This document shows positions 32,302-41,032 of a stretch of 64,000 nt of DNA, piece by piece (position 1 is the stretch's first letter; each line of letters starts with the position of its first letter). The notes beneath the pieces were generated by a model. The model had not been told where the DNA came from and made no database searches. It saw only the letters and a list, made by a program, of their open reading frames with translations. Position numbers and translations under genes: made by a program. Source of the DNA: Phialophora verrucosa (lineage: Eukaryota; Ascomycota; Eurotiomycetes; Chaetothyriales; Herpotrichiellaceae); contig MSED01000003.1 in the NCBI GenBank assembly GCA_002099365.1, positions 1,984,001-2,048,000 of the forward strand, read 5' to 3'.

Positions 32302-33765
32302 TCAGTTACTCTTCAAGACGCGATTCCTCGGCCCCAGATGGACGTTCGCGATACTGCTGGTATCAATGGTACTGTTTCCGCGCCGTCGAGTGGCGACCGG
32401 CTTGGATTTAACGTCTGACGCGAATGTCTCGTCCCTTGTCTCTCCCGAAGTGTTGGCTGAAGAGGAGAGCTCCTTCGTTTCCTCCATAGTCGGAACTAAC
32501 CGCTGGGAGCTCGGCGGCTTCTGCACAGCATCCCCGACCACAATTCCTAGTACCCAGCAGTTGATGCCGAAAAAGAGCAAGCTTGCTCCAAACAACCCCG
32601 GAACAAAGGTGCTCTTCCCCAGAAATTCGAGTTGGTATCCCTGCTGCAGCCAGAGAGCTTGGCCCAACACCCACATCGCTAAGGCCGTGACACCCAGCCA
32701 CGGCCGCCGGCGTAGGGATGAATCCGGCAAGTAAAGGGGCAAGAAGATCAAGTACCACAAGAAATACTGTGACGTGCACACTTTATTGAATGTGACGAAT
32801 GCTAGCGTCTGGGCCAGCATCGTTGTTGGTAAGTCTCGTTTTGCCAGGGCGAGAGGAATGAGAACCGTGGAAAGGAGGAGTTGCGGGATGAAAGCTAGGG
32901 ACTCGAACGATACGGATCGTGCTGGCTCAATCCCGGATGTGCTCGTGGTCTGGGCTGAGGACAAGTACAAGAGCGTGTTGTAAGGGGAGAAATTATGCCG
33001 ATGGTCGATTCGTGTCAGATGGTGAAAAAAGGTATGTTGGAGGAAAGGAGCGCCGTAGATGTTGTACATCAGGATGTTGAGTGCTGTGAAAGTGAGTGCC
33101 GAGGTGACAACTAGGATTATGCGGTTGGTATTGATGAGCTGCAATGCGCGCTGCAAGATCGACTTGGGCGCCTCCCTTGAAGATGCAGGCGTCTCCAGGG
33201 CCCATAGCATGCTGGCACCGTAAATGAAGGGGTATATCTTGAAGTGAACACACATTCCAAGTAGAAGTCCCGATAATGCAACCTTTCCTGTCTCAAACGC
33301 CCAGAGGAGTGCCATGACCAAGACACAGAGAAACCCTTCACTGCTTCCACGGGTGCTGATGTTCGCGACCATTGGATTCAAAAGCCAGACACTGGCATAT
33401 CTCAATGCTCGTTCCTCCTGCAGACCCTTCCTCTTCAGCAGCCTCAGAATCAGCCCTCCGGCAATTAGATCACTCAGAGCAAACAACGCCTTGCCAAAGT
33501 GAAACCACAGGCCTCCCCAGCTCGTGGGCAACAAGATCCATGCGAGCAACGGAGTGTATCTGTACGTAGCACGGTCATAGGGAGGAGAGTGCCTCGACAC
33601 GGCTCGAGCTGCGTCTGTGAAGACATAGTAATCGATATCCGTGTACTTCAAGGCCGAGACCGAGTCCTGGTAGATTCCGTAGACGAGGAGGACAGCGCGT
33701 AAGAGGAAGGCTGCGCCGAAGATCGAGGTGCGCGACGAGAGGAAATGTTTGACGAGAGACCCCAT
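32302..33765 (-). CDS. GPI14: GPI mannosyltransferase 1 catalytic subunit (PIG-M homologue)
   Basis: Adds the first alpha-1,4 mannose to GlcN-acyl-PI in the ER lumen during GPI-anchor synthesis, using dolichol-phosphate mannose. The open frame begins at a TTG at 33810; the first ATG is 33765 (MGSLVKHFLSSRTSIFG), giving 487 aa. The lumenal DxD motif of this GT-C family is D43-I-D45 (KYTDIDYYVFTDAA), followed by the diagnostic RYTPLLAWILLP and LLNPMVANISTRGSSEG blocks. Around ten hydrophobic helices follow (VLVMALLWAFETGK, QFLWYLIFLPLYLP-type segments). The C-terminal 70 residues are polar and not conserved-looking. The start lies 565 bp from the TRAX start on the opposite strand. Confidence 0.95.
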   Translation of the reverse strand: MGSLVKHFLSSRTSIFGAAFLLRAVLLVYGIYQDSVSALKYTDIDYYVFTDAARAVSRHSPPYDRATYRYTPLLAWILLPTSWGGLWFHFGKALFALSDLIAGGLILRLLKRKGLQEERALRYASVWLLNPMVANISTRGSSEGFLCVLVMALLWAFETGKVALSGLLLGMCVHFKIYPFIYGASMLWALETPASSREAPKSILQRALQLINTNRIILVVTSALTFTALNILMYNIYGAPFLQHTFFHHLTRIDHRHNFSPYNTLLYLSSAQTTSTSGIEPARSVSFESLAFIPQLLLSTVLIPLALAKRDLPTTMLAQTLAFVTFNKVCTSQYFLWYLIFLPLYLPDSSLRRRPWLGVTALAMWVLGQALWLQQGYQLEFLGKSTFVPGLFGASLLFFGINCWVLGIVVGDAVQKPPSSQRLVPTMEETKELSSSANTSGETRDETFASDVKSKPVATRRRGNSTIDTSSIANVHLGPRNRVLKSN

Positions 33766-34330
33766 AGCGTTGGCACTGTCTGCATCTCTTCCGCCTCTTG
33801 TTGTGCTCAAGCAACTCTCTCGCAGCTACTGCACCTTCGGTGGCTCTGTTGTGCCGCCGTCGCCGAAGGATGTGATGTGTCGAGATTGATGGGCGTGACA
33901 GGCACGAGCCGCACAACTTCGACGCATGCGAATTAAGGTCTCAGGGGCTGCATTAGCGGCCGCTGTTGGCAGAGTCAGGAACATCATTTACGTCAGCCTC
34001 ACAGGCACACAGGGCTTGCACCACTTGCTGCAACAGCAATGAGCACAAGCAGTGACATAGGACCATGCGAGTAGGCCACGGTATATGGAATTGCCAGGTC
34101 GTATTAGCCTGGAAGAACTGTCGTCGCAGGGATAAGTCTAAGCAGAAACTCGTGCATCTCACCTCGATTGAAGAATCAACAATCCGATCTCTGGGGAGCA
34201 GCGTGGGAATTTGGATCAACTTCACCGTATTATTTCGACTTTGTCTTTCACTTCTGTTCTCACCATTTGTCTGTTACTGTGCAAGGTTTGTGTCATCTGT
34301 GTCACCACAACTTAGACCTCAGAATTCATC
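33766..34330. promoter_or_regulatory. Shared divergent promoter region, GPI14 / TRAX
   Basis: 565 bp between head-to-head genes. ORFs inside are short and unsupported. No clear TATA was picked out. Confidence 0.45.
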
Positions 34331-35266
34331 ATGGCAGGCGTGAAAAGGAAACCAGAGGATATGGCAACCGATCCAGCCGCATCTTCTGAAGACGCAAAGT
34401 CGCCGTTCATCCCCATCTTTGAAACCTTCCGGGCAGAGCTTGACGAGCACCATGATCGGAGAGAGACTATCACCAAAGTGTCCAGAGATGTGACTGCCCA
34501 AAGCAAGAAGATGTGAGTTGGCGCTTTTAATTTGACGACGTGGCCATCACTGAAACCTCGCCCACAGCATTTTCGCTTTACAAAGGTAGGACACTACGCT
34601 CACAAACAGAAAGAGGGCGAGCAAGCCGGCTCACGCGACAAGTACAGAGTTCGTGAACTGGGCAAGCCTATCCACCCTTCAATATCGAAGACAACCACGC
34701 CCATGTACACTACCATCCGTAATCTATTGCAGAGCGTCGTCCCAGATCTACAGAGCATCAACACGTATCGATACCGGGACAGAATTACAGGAGGCATCCA
34801 AGAGTACATAGAGGCTGTGACGTTCCAGCACTATCTAGAGACCCAACGAATTATGAGCTTCGATGACGCAGCGGCACAACTCCCCGAAGGAATCATGCTC
34901 ACCTATGAGGACTATGCGCTCGGTCTGTTTGACATGACCGGCGAGCTTATGCGGTTTGCCATCACGTATATGGCCACGAACGGGAAGCTTCCGGCGTATT
35001 CAGGAGAAGGCAAGCCGTCTAAGTCCTCGATCCTGACCGATATGCAAGATCTCCGAGCGGCCCTCGAAGGGGTTAACCCCGGGAAAGTCTACCCTTTGGC
35101 AAAGGAGTTCGAGTCCAAACTCAAAACGACGAGGCAGTCGGTGGAGAAGGTCGAGAATGGCGTCTACCAGATGATCGTACGAGGCAAGGAGAGGCCGAAA
35201 GGTTGGAGACCGGACACGTCCTCCACGGACGCAGGGGGTGACGGTGTGGCAGTCGAGAGCTATTGA
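34331..35266 (+). CDS. Translin-associated protein X (TRAX), C3PO RNase subunit
   Basis: Three exons: 34331-34512, an 18-nt micro-exon 34568-34585 and 34648-35266 (272 aa). Splicing produces SKKIIFALQRVRELGKP, matching the SRDIT-SKK-IF-LxR signature of the translin/TRAX family; the micro-exon codes IFALQ plus flanking bases. The acidic RNase residues of TRAX are present: E119 and E122 (IQEYIEAVTFQHYL), and D162 and E166 (YALGLFDMTGELMRFAI). This points to an active subunit of the translin-TRAX endoribonuclease that trims passenger strands and tRNA fragments. An N-terminal KRKPEDM stretch may be a nuclear signal. The stop codon at 35264-35266 runs directly into a GGGGAA repeat. A translin partner is not in this window. 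Confidence 0.93.
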
Positions 35267-35267
35267 A

Positions 35268-35303
35268 GGGGAAGGGGAAGGGGAAGGGGAAGGGGAAGGG
35301 GAA
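35268..35303 (+). repeat. (GGGGAA)x6 G-tract repeat at the TRAX stop codon
   Basis: Six GGGG tracts separated by AA, beginning two bases after the TGA stop. Four or more G-tracts with 2-nt loops can fold into a G-quadruplex; on the sense strand this would sit at the start of the TRAX 3'UTR RNA. Confidence 0.95.
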
Positions 35304-35466
35304 CGCTCAAAGTGAAGAAGACTGGGTTTCTGGTCAAATGCTGGGCCTATTTCGTGAGCTACTGAAGCATTTGTGTCTCGGTCCTCCATTGAGAGATAGC
35401 CACAACCCCCTACAACCTAGATCAGCTTTATAGTGAGGAAACCTTCCCGACAACACTCGGTCTCTT

Positions 35467-36007
35467 TCATGGCTTGGTCGGGTCCTCATCTGTCTCCAGA
35501 ATGCCCTCTTTGATCAAATCCTCTGGCTTCGGCCGATGCTGGATCTTTTGGTCCAGGCTGTCTGCTCGCATCTGTTTCTGCAACGCTTTCTGGCTGGCCT
35601 GAAGGGCTGGGGCGGCGTTGGAGTCGGGTAGGATGTTTCCTGTCGAGTAGTCAGATGAACGTCCTCAGTTCAGTGCAAGTGAAAACTAACGCTCAACCAA
35701 TTCGTCTCGCTCTGGACGCTTCTCGAGGTACTTTCTGAGGTTGTCCGACTGTTGCTGGCGCTCGAGTTCGTGTTGCTTGGCTTGCAACGACCTACACCCG
35801 GAGTCAGTGGGTGAAATCGCCTTTCCAAAGCGCCTAGCAGACTGACGGCGCGGCATTGGTATCGTAGAGGATATTGCGGTTCTTTAGGTCCTGGACATCA
35901 GGGCGATGCTGTAGGTGTTTCTCGAGCGAGTTACGGCGCTCGATGGGTGAGATTGGGGTTTCATCGACCTTGAGGTCCGGCTTGTTCTCTTCGATCGAAT
36001 TGGACAT
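35467..36007 (-). CDS. Small protein with three RPEL repeats
   Basis: Three exons on the minus strand, 36007-35847, 35791-35691 and 35639-35467, with introns of 55 and 51 nt; 435 nt in total (144 aa). Each exon carries one RPEL motif: HLQHRPDVQDLKNRNIL, YLEKRPERDELVERNIL and KIQHRPKPEDLIKEGIL. The spacers repeat the phrase DTNAAP/DSNAAP. RPEL motifs in animals bind monomeric G-actin (MRTF, Phactr); a fungal protein made only of RPEL units could sense or buffer G-actin, but that is inference. Exon ends fall in equivalent places between repeats, as expected if the gene grew by exon duplication. Intron 1 uses a less common donor (GTCAGT). It is divergent from NBS1 with 527 bp between the starts. 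Confidence 0.88.
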
Positions 36008-36534
36008 GTTGCAATAGATACGCTCTGCTGATCGGGCTCTAACCTTCGTAGAGAGATCAGAAGGAGGAAGCTGAGGGCATAAACAGATGAGACTGGCGTT
36101 GTAATCGCTTTATCTGCTTGATTGGCCCCAGCTCAAGCCCGTTGCCAATGACAATGAGCAAGCGACGACCTTGGAATGGCCCTGCTGATCCGAGAACCTC
36201 CATTAAGCCAGCGAGTCCGGGCTGCCCTGCCCCGCACTTGGCCAGGACCCTTGAGACCCCTCCACAACCATCAACATCGGCGGCCGCTAAAGTCCTGGCC
36301 CCCAACATCTGCGGGAGCAACCTTTTAGGCACCCATGCCACTAATTCGCTAGCCTCTCCACGCCTGCAACTCTTCCAGGCGCCAGGGCCAAACGTCTGAG
36401 CGTGTCGCGCGTCACAAAAATTGTTACTACGTGCCCTGTCGCTTGCTGTTTGCCGCCTGCTACGACACTCACCTAAACCTCAGTAATAGACACCTCTACC
36501 CTCTTCTCCTCTTCTCAACTACGATGCAGCCAAG
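36008..36534. promoter_or_regulatory. Shared divergent promoter region, RPEL gene / NBS1
   Basis: 527 bp between head-to-head starts. A pyrimidine-rich leader (36490-36520) precedes the NBS1 start and includes an upstream ATG at 36524. Confidence 0.5.
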
Positions 36535-36622
36535 ATGTGGATCCTCGACAGCAATGCCGACTTCATGCAGGGCAAGCGAATGTGGCTCAAGCCTGGCCAG
36601 CGGTACCTCTTCGGTCGGGTGA
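36524..36622 (+). promoter_or_regulatory. Overlapping upstream ORF at the NBS1 start
   Basis: An ATG at 36524 with A at -3 opens a 32-codon frame, out of frame with NBS1, that ends at the TGA at 36620-36622, beyond the NBS1 ATG (36535). If the mRNA begins upstream of 36524, ribosomes must leak past it to make NBS1. Confidence 0.5.
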
Positions 36623-39174
36623 AGAAAGATGGTGTCATGCTCGCGATTGACCACAAGACAGTATCTAGACAACACTTCAATGTTACCGTTGAGCCGGTAA
36701 AAGAAGGCGATGTGGGGAATATCTTCGCTCGAGCGAAGATACGAGTCGAAGATCATTCGAAGACCGGTACCTTCGTCAACGGCGTACCTCTCAAAAAGAA
36801 GGACCCAAAGAACGAGTCGGAACCGAATCCCTCCACGGAGCTCAAAGCTGCTGAAAACTCAATTCGACCAGGAACATGCCCTTACGAGTTTACGGTGACA
36901 TGGCAGCCTTGTGTTCTCACATTTAACCTGCTCAAAAAAGAGATCAAGGCGGGCGTGCTGAAGGACAAGCAGGCAAGAGTGCAAAACTATGATATCAAGG
37001 GTATCGGTGAATTCTCTAGGCACACCACTCATGTTGTTGCCGCCAAGAGGAATACGCCAAAGGGACTGCAGGCATTAGTCAATGGCAAATACCTTGTGAC
37101 AGAGGCATATTTGGATGCTCTCGACTATGCCACCACTCCTACGACCTTGAGCCAAGATGTCAACCTGTCTCCACTAGAAATCGACTTCGACGTCAACTGG
37201 CCTGACGCGAAAGACTATCTTCCTCCCCCTGGAAAGGAACCTACCATGAAACCGCCAGAGGCTTATCAACCAGATTCAGCTCGAGCTAATGTTTTCGAGC
37301 ACTACACGTTTGTGTTTTGCGACCAGAATCAGTATGATAACCTGATGCCTGTCATAACAGACGGGCATGGAAAGGCGCTGTTGTTTAAGATGGTCAATGC
37401 TGAAACGACGGGCGATGACCTCCTACAATTCGTGCAGAATGTAGCTGGACGCAAGAATGGCGACGTGCAGGATAGCTCGTCAGAAGGCGGAGTCATCTTG
37501 GTTCGTCCTTCCCTCAAGGATGACGCTCTACAAGAATGGACAAACACAATCATGAACGAGGCTGTATTGAAGATGGACCAGCGGGCCATTGACCAATCTG
37601 AGTTTCTGGAGGCTATATTGTCGAACGATGCTGGACTCCTGAAGGAGACGGTGCCCTTTGAAAGCACAAATGATAGTATCATTGCGCCTGCACCGACTGC
37701 TGCTAATTCTCTTGTCTCAACCACCCTGACACAGGCCCGCACGAACGGCGTCACCGGATCTCAAGTATCGGAAATTGGTGCAGCTCCACGACTGGCAACC
37801 AACCAGGCAGCCTCAGCCACCCAACCTTCCCAGAATTCGGCTCAGAGTATCTCTCAAAATAGCCATTCTGCAGAAGAGCCCGCTCCGCGACCATTCTCCC
37901 TGTCGAAAATTTCGCAGGCTACCAAGTTCAAGAATTTCGACGATGGATTTGATCCAGATGCTGTTGATGATTATGACGAGAATGAGTTTGTTGAAGAAGA
38001 CGAGCCGGACGATCCGGAACCACCACGGACACAGCCGAGTATGCCGACTCAAGTATCCAACATCAAACAGGAACCCCTCTCAACGGCCAAGAAGAGACGA
38101 CACTCTCTGACTAAGGAGCCTGCCGACGTTTTCGCTGACGAGATGGACGACCTCCTCCCAAATGCAACCGCTCTGAAGAGACGAAAGCTAGCCGAAACAA
38201 CCACCAATGGTCACCTCCATGCAGAGGAGCCTCAACGGCAAAAAGCGCTCGTCAAGAAGATCAAGAAGGAAAAGGTCATTGATGTGCGCGAAGCCGTAAG
38301 AAAACGACTCGAGGAGGAGTCAGCCGGGAAGGATGAGTCCGAACTGGGTCTGGCAGACATCGAAGACAGGGGCCCTGCCAATCTGGTCGAAGTCGTTACC
38401 CTCGATCTTCCGCTCCGTGACAAGAGTGAGAGAATCAAAGGTCGGGTGAATAGAGATCACGGCTCAGAGTGGGATCCGAAGTGGAATGGTCGTAAGAACT
38501 TCAAGGGATTCCGTCGCAAGGGCGATCCGGCGCAGCCGAGAGCTCATGCTAGAAAAGTTATCGTACCGCTAGAGCAGGTGCCCATCAAGAGCGGCGGGTT
38601 AGGCGACCAGTATTGGCCACGCACCGAAGAAGACAGAGAGATTGAAAGGGACAGGAAACGCAAGGAGCAGGCGAGGAGCCAGCGGACAACCCAGAGTCAG
38701 ACGCAACAGCTAAGTGGAAGCAGCGGTCGGAGATCGAAGACCAGAGTAGTGCCTGACGATGACGACTTCGAGGATATGCGTGCTCCTAGTGAAGAGGATG
38801 GTCGAGACGGAATAGTCAGGCAAACAAGCCCAGCAATATCCCGTCTACAGCGCGAAGCAGCAGAGATTGCGGAACATGATATCAACCCGAACACACCAAG
38901 ACGGACTCGCGCCGCGGACCGAACTCAGAAAGCCAGCGCGAATGGTTCCGATACGGAAGGTGGTGACCTGACACAGAGACGAACACAGACGCAGAAGGGC
39001 AAGAGGCCTGTGAGCTCGACTGCCGATGCCAGTAAGCCCAAGCGTCAAAAGACCTTGCCTGTCACGACTGTCCGAGGAGGCGACAGTGACGATGACGACG
39101 ACATGAAGTTCCGCTTTGGTTCAAGAGCCAGACGGGGCAGGGGCAGGGGCAGGGGCGGAACAGGCGGGACTTGA
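36535..39174 (+). CDS. NBS1/nibrin-like subunit of the MRE11-RAD50-NBS1 complex
   Basis: 879 aa with no intron; nuclear, recruiting and activating the double-strand-break nuclease complex and ATM/Tel1. The N-terminal FHA domain (about 25-110) has the phospho-Thr-binding residues G27-R28, S44-R45-x-H47 and N82-G83. Tandem BRCT-like domains follow (about 125-360; CVLTFNLLKKEIKAG, FSRHTTHVVAAKRNTPKGL, FEHYTFVFCDQNQYDNLMP). A long Ser/Gln/acidic linker leads to the MRE11-binding segment, NFKGF at 655-659 inside KNFKGFRRKG. The tail has an acidic DDDDFEDM patch and ends in RARRGRGRGRGGTGGT, an RG-rich end more often seen on MRE11. Aspergillus ScaA is the closest characterised type I know. Translation may be influenced by the overlapping upstream ORF. 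Confidence 0.93.
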   Translation: MWILDSNADFMQGKRMWLKPGQRYLFGRVKKDGVMLAIDHKTVSRQHFNVTVEPVKEGDVGNIFARAKIRVEDHSKTGTFVNGVPLKKKDPKNESEPNPSTELKAAENSIRPGTCPYEFTVTWQPCVLTFNLLKKEIKAGVLKDKQARVQNYDIKGIGEFSRHTTHVVAAKRNTPKGLQALVNGKYLVTEAYLDALDYATTPTTLSQDVNLSPLEIDFDVNWPDAKDYLPPPGKEPTMKPPEAYQPDSARANVFEHYTFVFCDQNQYDNLMPVITDGHGKALLFKMVNAETTGDDLLQFVQNVAGRKNGDVQDSSSEGGVILVRPSLKDDALQEWTNTIMNEAVLKMDQRAIDQSEFLEAILSNDAGLLKETVPFESTNDSIIAPAPTAANSLVSTTLTQARTNGVTGSQVSEIGAAPRLATNQAASATQPSQNSAQSISQNSHSAEEPAPRPFSLSKISQATKFKNFDDGFDPDAVDDYDENEFVEEDEPDDPEPPRTQPSMPTQVSNIKQEPLSTAKKRRHSLTKEPADVFADEMDDLLPNATALKRRKLAETTTNGHLHAEEPQRQKALVKKIKKEKVIDVREAVRKRLEEESAGKDESELGLADIEDRGPANLVEVVTLDLPLRDKSERIKGRVNRDHGSEWDPKWNGRKNFKGFRRKGDPAQPRAHARKVIVPLEQVPIKSGGLGDQYWPRTEEDREIERDRKRKEQARSQRTTQSQTQQLSGSSGRRSKTRVVPDDDDFEDMRAPSEEDGRDGIVRQTSPAISRLQREAAEIAEHDINPNTPRRTRAADRTQKASANGSDTEGGDLTQRRTQTQKGKRPVSSTADASKPKRQKTLPVTTVRGGDSDDDDDMKFRFGSRARRGRGRGRGGTGGT
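39134..39157 (+). repeat. (GGGGCA)n run encoding the NBS1 RG tail
   Basis: Four GGGG tracts spaced by CA, within the NBS1 coding end; each six bases encode Arg-Gly. This is a second potential G-quadruplex on the sense strand in this window. Confidence 0.85.
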
Positions 39175-39620
39175 GGTCGGGGTTGATAGTTCCACTTTGG
39201 GATCTGGTGGAAAGGCACGAGCTGCAAACATGCATACGTGCAGCACATGCACCGATGAGCACCCATTGTCTCCGAACGGTATACACTTTTGCTTTTCAAA
39301 CCAAGGGCGAACACGAATCGTCGGAGCGGCTCCGTGTCGTCCGGACTGGGCAAGCCGTCTACTTTTCATTTCACAGCAAAGAGTTGGAACGATGGTGACC
39401 ATTTCCTCTGAGAAGGTTCCCGTGCTCCATCCGCTGCAAGGCCATCTGATTGTCCCGCACAATTGGAGAAGCTTCTCAATGGCGTCATCTCGCCATCCCG
39501 CACGGCACTACGGGCGAATGTCCGATGTGGTGATAGCGACATGAAGTACCAATTCAAGACCTTATCTCCTGGATCCAGTGTAATTTTCTTTTCCGTGACA
39601 GAGGTTTCGTTTTGATCTTG
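39175..39620. other. Intergenic, no gene seen
   Basis: 446 bp between NBS1 and the AKR gene. A long minus-strand ORF (39366-40439) is antisense to the AKR exons and is rejected. Confidence 0.6.
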
Positions 39621-41032
39621 ATGTTGAATAGAGCTATTCCACGTTCCGTCGCCTCGCTTACCTCCAGCACCACCACGCGCCTTGCATCTGTCACACATCA
39701 GCTCCGACTTCCCACGCCGATTGCCAAAATGCCCCTCGTCACCTCTACAATGGGCCCTCAAAAGCCACGCGTAATCCTCGGCCTGATGACTTTTGGCCCT
39801 CCCGGCACGGAGTCGAAAGGCGGTCGCATCACTACATTGGACGATTATAACAAGAACCTCGATTATTTTCAGTCGCAAGGATACAACGAAGTGGATACCG
39901 CGCGAGCGTACATCGGAGGCGAGCAAGAGGCGTTTACCAGAGAAGCGAAGTGGAAAGACAGGGGGTTGACCCTGGCAACGAAATGCTACCCAGTCAACCC
40001 TGGGGATCATGCGCCCGAGAAGCTTAGAGCGAGTTTGGAGAAGAGTCTGAAAGAGCTCGGGACCGAGACCGTGGATATCTTCTACCTGCATGCGCCGGAC
40101 AGATCTGTGCCCTTCAAAGACACTCTTGAGGAGTGTGACAAGCTGTTCAAGGAAAGGAAGTTCGTGCAGCTCGGCTTGTCGAACTTCGCGGCCTGGGAAG
40201 TCGCCGAGGTTTGGAACATTGCCAACGAAAGAGGGTGGGTGAAGCCCACGATCTACCAGGCCATGTACAATGCTATCACGAGGGATATTGAGAAGGAGCT
40301 GGTCCCGGCTTGTAGGAAGTGAGTCTGGCCCTGCCAGTGACGAAACACCTGTGTTCCGGCTATTCAATTGAGCTGACGTCGAGGGCAACAGGTACGGCAT
40401 TGACTTGGTGGTGTACAACCCGGTAAGTCCCCATGGCATCGGCGCACTTCATGGCTCTCGCTGACCCGCAGCCATAGCTCGCTGGAGGTGTCTTTAGCGG
40501 GAAGTACAAGTCGAAATCCGAAGTTCCGAAAGAAGGACGCTTTGCGACCACACACCGGGCAGGACAGGTATGTAAGGCGTGAGGTTTTAAGAACCCTGGT
40601 TGGCTGGCAGCTTTTCCAGTTGTGGTCGATCCATCTACTGTACCAGCAGCACGTGCATGCGCTCCCTTGAGACGGACGGCCCCCATTCTAGTATGACGGT
40701 ATCTAACCATGTCGTCTCCTTGCCAGATGTACCGGGACCGCTACTTCCAAGACAACACCTTCCTCGCCCTCCAACACATCGAACTCGTCGTACAGAAACA
40801 CGGTCTCACGCTTCTGGAAACCGCCCTCCGATGGTGCGTCCACCACTCGTTGCTCAAGTTCGCCAAAGACGGCGGCAACGACGGCGTCATCATTGGCGTC
40901 AGTTCGTTGCAACAACTGGAGAGTAATCTGGTGGATTTGGAAAAAGGCCCTTTACCGGACGAGGTGGTCCATGTGCTCGATGAGGCGTGGGAAACGTACT
41001 TGAAGGGGCGGGGGCCGAGTTATTGGCGATAA
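39621..41032 (+). CDS. AKR7-type aldo-keto reductase (aflatoxin-aldehyde reductase-like)
   Basis: Four exons, 39621-40318, 40392-40422, 40478-40567 and 40727-41032 (374 aa), phases 2, 0 and 0. NADPH-dependent reductase of aldehydes and dicarbonyls. The AKR tetrad is intact: D92 and Y97 (NEVDTARAYIGG), K121 (LATKCYP) and H157 (IFYLHAPDRSVPF). The fourth exon carries the cofactor-binding end (GVIIGVSSLQQLESNL). Two starts are plausible: ATG 39621 gives an N-terminus rich in R, S and T without acidic residues (MLNRAIPRSVASLTSS), a mitochondrial-targeting pattern; ATG 39729 (AAAATGCCC) gives the cytosolic core protein. The 39611 region also offers a TTG that is not used. Confidence 0.93.

Noticed and set aside
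34586..34609. 24-nt interval in TRAX bounded by GT and AG
   Set aside because: It is too short to be spliced, and the resulting frame does not match the family; the 62-nt intron ending at 34647 does.
39366..40439. 357-codon minus-strand ORF
   Set aside because: It is antisense to the AKR exons, whose catalytic tetrad proves the other strand.
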